Shown one piece after another: positions 54,635 through 63,031 of a stretch of 64,000 bases of DNA. A program made the position numbers and the translations under genes. Origin of the DNA: Nostoc sp. HK-01 (GTDB taxonomy: Bacteria > Cyanobacteriota > Cyanobacteriia > Cyanobacteriales > Nostocaceae); contig AP018318.1 in assembly GCA_003990705.1 (NCBI GenBank), positions 1,054,001 through 1,118,000 on the forward strand, written 5' to 3'. Under the pieces are notes generated by a model. The model ran no database searches and was not told the DNA's origin. It saw nothing but the letters and a program-made list of their open reading frames with translations. Position 1 is the stretch's first letter; every line of letters begins with the position of its first letter.

Positions 54635-54705
54635 GTGTGTGAGGAGCAAGTTGAAAAGAAAGAGCGCATGGGGTGGAAACACGGCAACACTCCCAGGCGC
54701 TTTTT
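54635..54705 (+). ncRNA. Yfr2-like (Cyano-1) small RNA, copy 3
   Basis: Stem GCGC/GCGC (54664-54667, 54697-54700) with TGGGG...CTCCCA above it; loop TGGAAACACGGCAACA; five T. Promoter TTACTT (54600-54605), 17-bp spacer, TATTTT (54623-54628). It is tandem with copy 2, about 165 bp apart. Confidence 0.78.
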
Positions 54706-54726
54706 CATTTTTAGATTCTGCCATTC

Positions 54727-55482
54727 TTAACCAAGTTTGCTTAAAACAAAAGCAGCCAAAAATCCAAAAACGACAATTAGCCCAGCAAAATCATGGGCTT
54801 GCTCAAAAGCTTCGGGAATCATGGTGTCTGTAATCATCGCCAAAATAGCACCAGCGGCTACAGCAGTAGTTGCAGCGATAATTTCTTGTGAAAAGTGGCT
54901 GAATAAAGCGTAACCAACCAGCGCAGCTATGCCAGAAATTAAGGCAATTCCTCCCCATACGCCAAAAATATAAGCCGTAGAACGCCCGGCTTTTTTCATC
55001 CCCGCAGCACTAGAAAGACCTTCGGGAACGTTGGAGAGAAACACCGCCGCCACAGTTACCCAACTGACCACTCCGCCGTCAATCATACTGACACCGATGA
55101 CGATAGATTCGGGGATACCGTCCAGTAAAGCACCAACTGCGATCGCCACTCCACTTCCACTATTTTCTGCTTCTGATGGTTGCTGTTTTCCTGAACGCTT
55201 ACGATGCTTTGCACCTTGATAGGAAAGTAGCCAGTTTGCAGCTGTATAGACAACTGCACCACCAACAAATCCAATGGCGGTGGAGTCAAAGCCACCACGC
55301 TGATAAGCTTCATCCATGAGTTCAAATGCTAGTGCTGAAATTAACACCCCAGCACCAAAAGCCATAACTGCGGCGATCGCTCTTTGGGGGATTTTGGCGT
55401 AGTAACCTACTGCTGAACCCAGTAACAACGCTGAACCACCAACCAAACCCCAGAAACCTGCTTTTAACCAAAGTGGAAACAT
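54727..55482 (-). CDS. ZIP family metal transporter
   Basis: 251 residues, about eight membrane segments. The family metal-binding helices are visible: ALLDGIPESIVIGVSM and FLSNVPEGLSSAAGM. A short cytoplasmic loop, KHRKRSGKQQPSEAENSG, sits between TM3 and TM4 but is poor in His. It probably moves zinc or another divalent cation into the cytoplasm. The facing Yfr2-like RNA ends 22 bp from its stop. Confidence 0.9.
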   Translation of the reverse strand: MFPLWLKAGFWGLVGGSALLLGSAVGYYAKIPQRAIAAVMAFGAGVLISALAFELMDEAYQRGGFDSTAIGFVGGAVVYTAANWLLSYQGAKHRKRSGKQQPSEAENSGSGVAIAVGALLDGIPESIVIGVSMIDGGVVSWVTVAAVFLSNVPEGLSSAAGMKKAGRSTAYIFGVWGGIALISGIAALVGYALFSHFSQEIIAATTAVAAGAILAMITDTMIPEAFEQAHDFAGLIVVFGFLAAFVLSKLG

Positions 55483-55517
55483 CAGAACCCCACACTCTTT
55501 TTAGTCCTGGAATTATG

Positions 55518-56246
55518 TTACTTAGCAACAAAAGTCCACTCCAGCACCTTAATAGGAGCTTTTTGCAGTGCTTGAATTAATTGAGATGGACTTTCAAATT
55601 TGACTTGGGATAAGTCACAAGCTTCGACATTGACTGTAAATTTTTCATCTTCAAATGGCCAAGGTTGGACAGTCACTAAAGAATCACTGCGTTGCATAAT
55701 GTCATAACGTTGACCATCAGGCCCCTGGCTAATTTCTAAAAATCGTTCATCAGCCGGGAGTTCTTGCTGACAGAGAATTAATGATAAGCGATCGCACCAT
55801 TGCATAAATGCGTAAGCTGCATCCACTTCATCTTCTTCAATCCCCAAATCTTTCCGCCAATGTTTCTGGTTTTTTACTTGTTCGTCTAAAAATTTGTCTA
55901 ATTCTGGAGATTTACCTCGTTTAGACTCATTTATCCGACACAGATGTTTAGAAATTAGTAGAGTTACCCAGCGTCCGCGATAGTGAGCATTTTTAATCAG
56001 ATTCGCCAACTTATCAACATTAATTTCTGGATTCAACATAAAATCCATTGGTGCGCCCGCTGCGGTAAGATTATCTTCTTCCCACTCTTTTTCTAAGTCA
56101 TCATGATGAGAAATTGCGGCGAGTGTTTCATATAATCGTGGTGGTGCATTCTTCCGTCGCCATTGTCCTGCTAGTTGTGCTGCAAGTAAAGCATGGGCGC
56201 GGTGATAAATAACTTCCCAACCATTTTGTGTAGACTTAACAATCAC
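55518..56246 (-). CDS. DUF3891 family protein
   Basis: 242 residues. Start MIVKSTQNGWEVIYHRAHALLAAQLAGQWR and ISHHDDLEKEWEEDNL are characteristic of DUF3891. His-His-Asp at about residue 47 and the helical layout suggest an HD-like metal site, though the family is uncharacterised. It lies 35 bp upstream of the ZIP gene on the same strand, so the two may be co-transcribed. Cytosolic. Confidence 0.85.
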   Translation of the reverse strand: MIVKSTQNGWEVIYHRAHALLAAQLAGQWRRKNAPPRLYETLAAISHHDDLEKEWEEDNLTAAGAPMDFMLNPEINVDKLANLIKNAHYRGRWVTLLISKHLCRINESKRGKSPELDKFLDEQVKNQKHWRKDLGIEEDEVDAAYAFMQWCDRLSLILCQQELPADERFLEISQGPDGQRYDIMQRSDSLVTVQPWPFEDEKFTVNVEACDLSQVKFESPSQLIQALQKAPIKVLEWTFVAK

Positions 56247-56393
56247 AAATCAATCTTCCTTAAATAGTACTGAGTTACAAAAGCAGAAATAATAACTTAT
56301 TTCTTTTGACAATAAATTGAGCCAGGGAAGCAACTCCAACTGACTCAAGTTATGATCATTGAGGTTTGATAAGGAATTAAGAGGAGAGAAGAT

Positions 56394-57089
56394 TTAGTTA
56401 GTTTTGCTTTCTAAAGGGTTAGCAATGTATTTGAAAGCAGGTTCAGAATTCCAAGGGCCGCGCTCATCGTGACCATTGCCATTACTTGACAGATTGTAGT
56501 AAATATTCACCGTTTCATCGGGTTGTATATTACCAAAAAATGGATCTGTCAATTTACCCAGTGAATCGAGAGCTTTCATAAACATCTGGGTATGCGAAAT
56601 TTCTCGCGTTAATAGATGTACCAAAGTATTTTTTGTACCTTGATCTGTTGCTAATTTAATTAGCTCTTCGTAAGTTTGGCGAGCGCCAGCTTCAGCTGCA
56701 ATATTAGCTCTCAAATCACGAACTACATCGCCACCTTCATTGATATAGCTGGCTGTCCAAGAATTTCCTTGGCTATCTAAAAAGTGAGGCCCAATACCAC
56801 GAATAGCAAACAGAGTACTTTTATAAACCTCTGTTTGATCTGTATTTTTAGTATGAGACTCGATAAGTTTACCAACCATCTCTAAATGCCCGAATTCTTC
56901 AATGGCAATATCTTGCAACATATCTTTAATTCCAGCATTTTCCACATGAAAAGATTGCACCCAATATTGGAGAGCAGCAGTTAGTTCTCCAGTTGCACCA
57001 CCAAATTGCTCAAGAAGTAACTGAGCAAATCGAGGATTGGGTTCACTAATATTGACAGAATGAATTGGCTCTTTTTTATGAAAAAACAT
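56394..57089 (-). CDS. Manganese catalase (non-heme)
   Basis: Breaks down hydrogen peroxide at a di-manganese site in a four-helix bundle. 231 residues. Metal-ligand segments: GELTAALQYWVQSF, IAIEEFGHLEMVGKL, AAEAGARQTYEELIKL and REISHTQMFMKALD. The length matches the short KatB-type Mn-catalases of Anabaena, a likely identity. A possible hairpin-free AT-rich leader precedes it. Not in an operon. Confidence 0.88.
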   Translation of the reverse strand: MFFHKKEPIHSVNISEPNPRFAQLLLEQFGGATGELTAALQYWVQSFHVENAGIKDMLQDIAIEEFGHLEMVGKLIESHTKNTDQTEVYKSTLFAIRGIGPHFLDSQGNSWTASYINEGGDVVRDLRANIAAEAGARQTYEELIKLATDQGTKNTLVHLLTREISHTQMFMKALDSLGKLTDPFFGNIQPDETVNIYYNLSSNGNGHDERGPWNSEPAFKYIANPLESKTN

Positions 57090-57358
57090 GCAATGCCTCT
57101 TTGATTATTTTCAACAAAAAATAGTGGACAATAAATACATCTATTGCCGTGGCAGTTTATAGTTCTGCACTGCTCTTCTAGATAATTTCTGGTACTGCCA
57201 ATAATATGATTAGTGTGGCGTTTACGGAAAACTAGCTTTCTACAGTAGGTACATTATGGTTTCAACTAATGAGTAACCGTGCTTCATATTTGTAAAGAGT
57301 GTTATTGGCATAATTACCAAATACACTCTATATTTAATAATGGGCTATGCACAGTAAT

Positions 57359-57631
57359 TTACGCATTACTGCTTCTTCGCAGCAGTCCCCACAAGTAAAT
57401 AGCAATGATTGCACCAATGACTGCAATAAATAAACCGGGTAGACTAAAACTTGTGGCTGTCAACTGCAAAGTACCCGTTTGCAACAAAGTATATAAACTT
57501 CCACCAAGGAAAGCACCAACAATACCTAAAATCATTGTCGAAAGAATTCCGCCACCTTGATAACCTGGGTAAATGGCTTTGGCGATCGCACCAGCTAAAA
57601 GACCTAATATTATCCAAGCAATAATATTCAT
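57359..57631 (-). CDS. GlsB/YeaQ/YmgE family small membrane protein
   Basis: 90 residues, three membrane segments. MNIIAWIILGLLAGAIAKAIYPG and GGILSTMILGIVGAFLGG are the family motif (transglycosylase-associated, stress-induced). Role unknown beyond association with general stress. Confidence 0.9.
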   Translation of the reverse strand: MNIIAWIILGLLAGAIAKAIYPGYQGGGILSTMILGIVGAFLGGSLYTLLQTGTLQLTATSFSLPGLFIAVIGAIIAIYLWGLLRRSSNA

Positions 57632-58084
57632 AACGACCTCAAAATCTCATCTGTAACCAGATTAACAACATTGATTTCTTGGCGTTTCTCCCAGATGAGG
57701 TAACTTGTAAAGTCAAAAGATAGATAGGAGTTGATCTACCGATTTATAGATAAAAATATCCTGATATATGCAGCATCAGTATTTTGCTTAAATCTCATTG
57801 AGGGTTCATATATTTTAGATAAATTTTAGTTTTTAAATCTTAGCTATATGCAGAGAATATAAGATAGTACTGTTTTATTCTTAGGACTTACACAGGATAC
57901 CAAAACTAAAATTTTAGCAAAGTGCTGAATGCTGAGTATAAATCTAGCCCTTATTATGGCTTTGAGCAATCAACAATTTCCTAACATATTAGGCTGAAGC
58001 TATATAGATGGATCTGGGATAATATTCAGCCCAACCTTGACACCCTGAATCCTAAACTTTTGCTGAAATCATTACAATTATTTA
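57632..58084. other. Intergenic between the GlsB-type gene and hemN
   Basis: AT-rich. CTCATCTG (57646-) and CAGATGAG (57692-) are inverted copies that could form a loop just upstream of the GlsB-type gene. No other feature seen. Confidence 0.45.
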
Positions 58085-59467
58085 TTAAATTGTCCGGGAG
58101 AATTGCTTGTCTTGCTTTTGATTATGAGCATCAAAAACAACAGCAATGTTTCTCACTAATAATCTGCCTATATCTGTAATTTGAATGTAATGGGCAGATA
58201 ATTTAATCAGTCCATCTGCTGCTAATGGTTGCAATGCTTCTAGTTCTTGAGAGAAATATTGATCAAAATTGATGTGATATTTCTCGGCAATATCTTGTTT
58301 ATACAACTGAAAGTGCGACATAATGCACATGATCACATCTCGGCGGATAATATCATCTTGAGTTAGTTTGATACCTTTACTAACAGGTAAAACATTGTTA
58401 GCAACTGCCTGATAATAATCTTTCAATTGTTTATGGTTTTGGACATAGGCATCGTTTAACATACTAATTGATGTTGCACCAAACCCAAATAAATCTGTGC
58501 CAGCGTGGGTAGTGTAGCCTTGAAAGTTGCGCTGGAGGGTGCGATTTCGTTGGGCGATCGCTAATTCATCATTAGGTTTGGCAAAATGATCCATACCAAT
58601 AAATAAATACTCGCTATTGGTTAATTCCTCAATGGTCATTTCCAAGATTTCTAACTTTTCTTGGGGTTTAGGTAAAGCCTCTTGCGGAATATTTTTTTGC
58701 GCTGGTTTTAACCAAGGCACATAAGCAAAGTTAAACACCACAATTCGATCAGGATCTAGAGCAACTGTCTTTTTGATTGTCTCTCGAAATGTCTGGAGAG
58801 TTTGATAAGGTAAACCATAAATTAAATCGACATTTACGCTGTCAAACTTGGCTGCTTTAATCCAGTCCATGACATTGAATAATAATTCTTCTGGCTGGAT
58901 GCGATTGACTGCTACTTGTACTTCGTTATTAAAGTCTTGAATGCCAAAACTAACACGATTAAATCCTAGTTCCCGCAGAAAGAAAATATATTCTTTATCC
59001 ACATAGCGGGGACTAATTTCAATGGAAATTTCTGCTTGGGGGTCAAACTCAAAATGTTGTGTAATCTTTTTCCAGAGAAATTCTACTTGGTCAAGGTCTA
59101 AGTAATTGGGTGTACCACCACCCCAGTGCATTTGCAATACTTTTCTATCTGGAGAAATCAAGGTAGACATATTCCTGATTTCTTGAGCTAAATGTTCTAG
59201 ATAAGGTTTGGCAATATTTTTGTTGTTGGAAATTACTGTATTACAGCCACAGAAATAACAAGCACTTTGGCAAAAAGGGATGTGGAAATAAAATGATAGC
59301 GGAGATTTTCTTTGATTGGAAGCGGCGATCGCCGCATGAAAATCAGCTGTCGTAAATGCTTCATTTAACTCTGTCGCAGGTGGATAACTAGTGTATCTTG
59401 GTGCCGCTGTGTCGTACTTTTTGACCAAATCCAAATCAAATTTGACACCAGGTGATATGAATACCAT
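58085..59467 (-). CDS. hemN: Oxygen-independent coproporphyrinogen III oxidase
   Basis: Radical-SAM enzyme converting coproporphyrinogen III to protoporphyrinogen IX without oxygen. 460 residues from ATG at 59467, chosen because GGAGG stands 6 nt before it; an upstream TTG lies within that site. Seen: RYTSYPPATEL at the start, the cluster-binding FCQSACYFCGC (CxxxCxxC), GGGTPNYLD, EISPRYVDKEY, RVSFGIQDFN, GFGATSISML and a C-terminal HemN domain. HemN rather than HemW: the RYTSYPPA start and CGC are HemN features. Downstream of heme oxygenase on the same strand. Confidence 0.93.
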   Translation of the reverse strand: MVFISPGVKFDLDLVKKYDTAAPRYTSYPPATELNEAFTTADFHAAIAASNQRKSPLSFYFHIPFCQSACYFCGCNTVISNNKNIAKPYLEHLAQEIRNMSTLISPDRKVLQMHWGGGTPNYLDLDQVEFLWKKITQHFEFDPQAEISIEISPRYVDKEYIFFLRELGFNRVSFGIQDFNNEVQVAVNRIQPEELLFNVMDWIKAAKFDSVNVDLIYGLPYQTLQTFRETIKKTVALDPDRIVVFNFAYVPWLKPAQKNIPQEALPKPQEKLEILEMTIEELTNSEYLFIGMDHFAKPNDELAIAQRNRTLQRNFQGYTTHAGTDLFGFGATSISMLNDAYVQNHKQLKDYYQAVANNVLPVSKGIKLTQDDIIRRDVIMCIMSHFQLYKQDIAEKYHINFDQYFSQELEALQPLAADGLIKLSAHYIQITDIGRLLVRNIAVVFDAHNQKQDKQFSRTI

Positions 59468-59885
59468 CAAAACCTCCAATGTATTGGGTAGGCTGTATTT
59501 TCAAACTCTCAAATCACAACGAGGCTGAAAACCAGTCTGAGTAGTTGGTTGTATAGCAATCTGATTTAATTGCTGAATTACTTGTAAGGATGGGGAATGG
59601 GAAACAGCAAGAAGAAAGAAGAATCTACCTCAGCTTTGCAAAAATCAAATAGCAATCTTGTATCGTGATGAGAAGTGGCAACTTGTTGATTTTGTTCACA
59701 GCCAACAAATTGCCCATAGATTTTCTATTTGCTAATGCAAAGCAGCAGAAATATTCATACTGAGTCAGATATTCTCACCCTGCGCCTCTACTCTTCTAGC
59801 TTTTCCGTCTAGCTGCTGTCTAGTTTAGATATCAGTTGCAGTGCATGATGTGTTGACTCCAACCAAACAGCTAATTTCTCGAAAA
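59468..59885. other. Intergenic between heme oxygenase and hemN
   Basis: 418 bp without an ORF or strong palindrome. Its length means hemN may have its own promoter. Confidence 0.45.
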
Positions 59886-60602
59886 TTAATTAGTGGCGGC
59901 GGCTTCAGTGCTACCTGGGTTATGAGAACCAGTCAGGTTATTAAATAGTACTTGACCGATCGCTCTAATTAAACTTCCTTCTAGTTCCTCCGCCATTTGC
60001 ATATTCAAACTAAAGGCATAATTGGCTTCAGCTACAATGCTTTCGGCTGTGGCATCATCAACAGGTACAGCGTTTAAAGCATCCCGGTATTTGTCTTTAA
60101 AGGCTTTTTTGTCGGGAATTTGGTCAAAGTTATAAAAAGATGTACCTTCGTAGCTAGACAGCTTGAGGGTTGACTGGGCAATTTTTTGTAACATCTGACC
60201 ACCAGAAAGGTCGCCCATGTAGCGGGTGTAGGCATGACCGATTAATAAAGCAGGTGCAGATGCAGATAATTCTTGAATACGGGCGATGTACTTTTTGGCA
60301 TTGTTGGAAGGTGTGATTAAATTTCGCCAGTCGTTGCCATAGTAAAATACCATGTCGGTTTCTAAAGCTGCCCGGCGATTCAGTTCAGGAAAGTACATCC
60401 CACCAATCACAGGATTGTTTTGGTGACTGGCTAAGGCTGTTTCTAGTTCGGTGTACACAAAATACAAGTTGCCAAGAAACTTCGCAAAGCAGTCTTTATC
60501 TACAACACCTTTGAGAAAACATTTCATGAATCCGACATTTTCTGCTGCTGTATGAGCTTTTTGCGTACCAGAACGCAGTTTTATGGCTAGATTGCTACTC
60601 AT
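59886..60602 (-). CDS. Heme oxygenase (biliverdin-producing)
   Basis: Opens heme to biliverdin, iron and CO, feeding phycobilin synthesis. 238 residues from MSSNLAIKLRSG; AAGGA stands 8 nt before this ATG, so the 6-residue longer frame is rejected. Proximal His in GTQKAHTAAEN, distal helix GHAYTRYMGDLSGGQ, and YFVYTELE. Length and sequence fit Ho1/Ho2 of cyanobacteria. The setting between hemN and acsF argues for the low-oxygen paralog (ho2). Confidence 0.93.
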   Translation of the reverse strand: MSSNLAIKLRSGTQKAHTAAENVGFMKCFLKGVVDKDCFAKFLGNLYFVYTELETALASHQNNPVIGGMYFPELNRRAALETDMVFYYGNDWRNLITPSNNAKKYIARIQELSASAPALLIGHAYTRYMGDLSGGQMLQKIAQSTLKLSSYEGTSFYNFDQIPDKKAFKDKYRDALNAVPVDDATAESIVAEANYAFSLNMQMAEELEGSLIRAIGQVLFNNLTGSHNPGSTEAAATN

Positions 60603-60846
60603 TTTTGGTTCCTTCATCACCGACTTACATTAATTAAGAGGCTAGGCGCTAGTATTCTTACTCAGCACAGGCTGAACGCCTCGCTACCGCTAACAGCACT
60701 TTTACAAGAATTTACGTCAGAGATAGAGAATTGTTATTCTAGATGTAGAGGGGAAAAGCATCGGCATCACTTCAACCAGCAAATACCACTGCCGATACTG
60801 TTCTTAGGGATTTTTGTTCTCCCAAAATCATTTAACTATCAATACT

Positions 60847-60860
60847 TGTATAACTATACA
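60847..60860. promoter_or_regulatory. Palindrome TGTATAACTATACA between heme oxygenase and acsF
   Basis: Perfect TGTATA/TATACA arms with a 2-bp centre, in the divergent promoter region. A partial relative (TTATATAACTATTA) lies near 61050. Candidate site for a MarR-type regulator such as ChlR; untested. A further hairpin GAGATG/CATCTC is at 60904-60926. Confidence 0.4.
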
Positions 60861-61089
60861 GCTATTAATATTTCTTTATATTCCTATATGTTTGGACAAA
60901 ATGGAGATGCTGCATTGCTACATCTCTAGAAAGCGGCAAAATTAGCTAAAAAATAGGTGCTAAAACCCTGAGAAACCGAAGCATTAAGGTTATCTCGTGA
61001 AATCTGCTTTTCAATAATTTAACTGATGTGGAATAACAACATTTTATGCTTATATAACTATTAAAAGATAAAATAATTAAAGGAGTCTC

Positions 61090-62166
61090 ATGGTCGATTC
61101 AGTGGCAACTCCAGAGCCTCAATTGCTGAAGCCGGGTGTTAAAGCACCTGTTGCAGAAACATTATTAACACCTAGGTTTTACACCACTGACTTTGATGCA
61201 GTGGCGAAATTGGACATATCGGCTAATGAGGCAGAAATCCGGGCGATCGTTGATGAACTGCGTGCTGACTATAACCGCCATCACTTTGTGCGTGATGATG
61301 AATTTAAACAATCATGGGATCACATTACAGGGGAAAAACGCCGCGCCTTTATTGACTTTTTAGAACGCTCTTGTACCTCAGAGTTTTCTGGCTTTCTGTT
61401 ATTTAAAGAATTATCTCGCCGCCTGAAAAAGAATAACCCACTGTTATCAGAAGCCTTTGAATATATGGCTAGAGATGAAGCTCGCCATGCAGGATTTCTC
61501 AACAAATCAATGGCAGACTTAAAACTATCTCTAGACTTAAACTTTTTAACTAAGTCCCGCACATATACTTTCTTCCCGCCAGAGTGGATTATTTACACAG
61601 TTTACCTATCGGAGAAGATTGGTTACTGGCGTTATATCTTGGTTAATCAGCACATGCAGGAGCATCCAGAATACCAATTTTATCCACTGTTTCGCAAATT
61701 TGAGAGTTGGTGTCAAGACGAAAATCGACATGGGGATTTCTTTAAAGCATTGCTGCGATCGCAAACCAAACTCTGGAAAAGTTGGCAAGCCAAATTGTGG
61801 GTGCGGTTCTTTCTCCTGACTGTGTTTGCTACCCATACAATGACAGTATTTGAAAGGGCATCATTCTACGAAGCAATTGGTATCCATCCCCGTAAATACA
61901 ACAACAGAGTTATTCAAGAAACAAACAATACTTCTGCACGAGCATTTCCCCTCATCCTCAATACAAATCACCCGGAATTTTTCTGGCGCTTAGAACAGTG
62001 TTCTGAGAACAACTTGAAAATCGTTGCAATTAACAAAAGTAATCAGCCAAGTTTGGTTAAATTCTTCCAAAAAATCCCGCCAATTCTCGCCATTGTTTGG
62101 AATATGTTACAGCTATATCTCATCAAACCAATCGATACAGAAACCACACGCGGCACAGTTCTGTAA
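61090..62166 (+). CDS. acsF: Mg-protoporphyrin IX monomethyl ester (oxidative) cyclase
   Basis: Makes the fifth ring of chlorophyll using oxygen, at the thylakoid or plasma membrane. 358 residues. Strong ribosome site AAAGGAG. Di-iron motifs: LEYMARDEARHAGFLNKS-type region (AFEYMARDEARHAGF) and SWCQDENRHGDFF, plus LERSCTSEFSGFLLFKEL. Divergent from heme oxygenase and hemN, the same gene set as the micro-oxic chlAII-ho2-hemN operon of Synechocystis, so this is likely the low-oxygen paralog. Confidence 0.95.
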   Translation: MVDSVATPEPQLLKPGVKAPVAETLLTPRFYTTDFDAVAKLDISANEAEIRAIVDELRADYNRHHFVRDDEFKQSWDHITGEKRRAFIDFLERSCTSEFSGFLLFKELSRRLKKNNPLLSEAFEYMARDEARHAGFLNKSMADLKLSLDLNFLTKSRTYTFFPPEWIIYTVYLSEKIGYWRYILVNQHMQEHPEYQFYPLFRKFESWCQDENRHGDFFKALLRSQTKLWKSWQAKLWVRFFLLTVFATHTMTVFERASFYEAIGIHPRKYNNRVIQETNNTSARAFPLILNTNHPEFFWRLEQCSENNLKIVAINKSNQPSLVKFFQKIPPILAIVWNMLQLYLIKPIDTETTRGTVL

Positions 62167-62323
62167 TTTAGTAATTTTGGGGTGTTAATAATAATACTTT
62201 GAAGACATAACACCCTAAACATTCAGTTGCCTGCATCATCAATCAAATACTAACTCTAACTTTTGTCCGTGGTTGACCGTGGTTTAATAGAATCACTAAT
62301 TAGTTTTCAGGTTGCAACTGACA

Positions 62324-63031
62324 ATGGTAAGCCTCGGCAAAAGTCTTTGGAACCGCTTATCTCACAAGTTGTTCAGACCAAAACGCCTTGCTATTTTTGA
62401 AGCTTGCCTGATTGGTCTGGTTTCTGGACTAGCAGCTGTTTTATTAGGGCAAGGCGTGGGATGGCTGGGCGGATGGCGACAGCACATATCTAATTTGTTT
62501 CCAGCCTTTTATGTGCTACCAATCATTGGGTTGGTGGGTGGATTCACAGCAGGTTGGTTAGTAGAACATATCGCCCCCGCGGCGGCTGGTAGTGGGATGT
62601 CAGAAGTGAAGGCAGTGTTGGCAAGAGTACCCATGCCCCTCAACCTGCGAATTGCTGTGGTGAAATTGCTCGGTGCAACATTAGTTTTGGCTACAGGCAT
62701 ACCCTTGGGGAGGGAAGGCCCGACAGTGCAAATTGGAGCGGCCATAGCCAATCAGTTCAGTCGCTGGTTTCCGACTTCACCTGATCACCGCCGTCAGTTG
62801 ATTGCTGCCGGAGCCGGTGCCGGATTAGCCGCAGCTTTTGATGCCCCGATCGCCGGGGTGTTGTTTGTAGTCGAAGAACTACTGCAAGATGTCTCTGGTA
62901 TCACATTAGGAACAGCAATTCTCGCTTCATTTATCGCCGCTGTAGTTTCTCGAATTCTAGGTACTCATAGTCTAGATTTAGACTTGCATTTTTCAAGGGG
63001 CGACAAGCCAGTTAAAGAGCTTGCTGTATAA
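62324..63031 (+). pseudogene. CLC-type chloride channel/exchanger, 5' part, interrupted by an IS
   Basis: 236 codons from ATG at 62324. N-terminal CLC helices with GSGMSEVKAVL (the GSGIP region), GIPLGREGPTVQIGAAIANQ (GKEGP region) and DAPIAGVLFVVEELL. The protein then breaks off after DLDLHFS, and the last codons (RGDKPVKELAV) belong to the adjoining IS end. A full CLC needs about 200 more residues, including the GxFxP region, so the product is unlikely to work. The missing 3' part is expected beyond the right edge. Confidence 0.85.

Noticed and set aside
54633-54833. 66-codon ORF near the ZIP gene
   Set aside because: Consists of the third Yfr2-like RNA and antisense of the ZIP gene.
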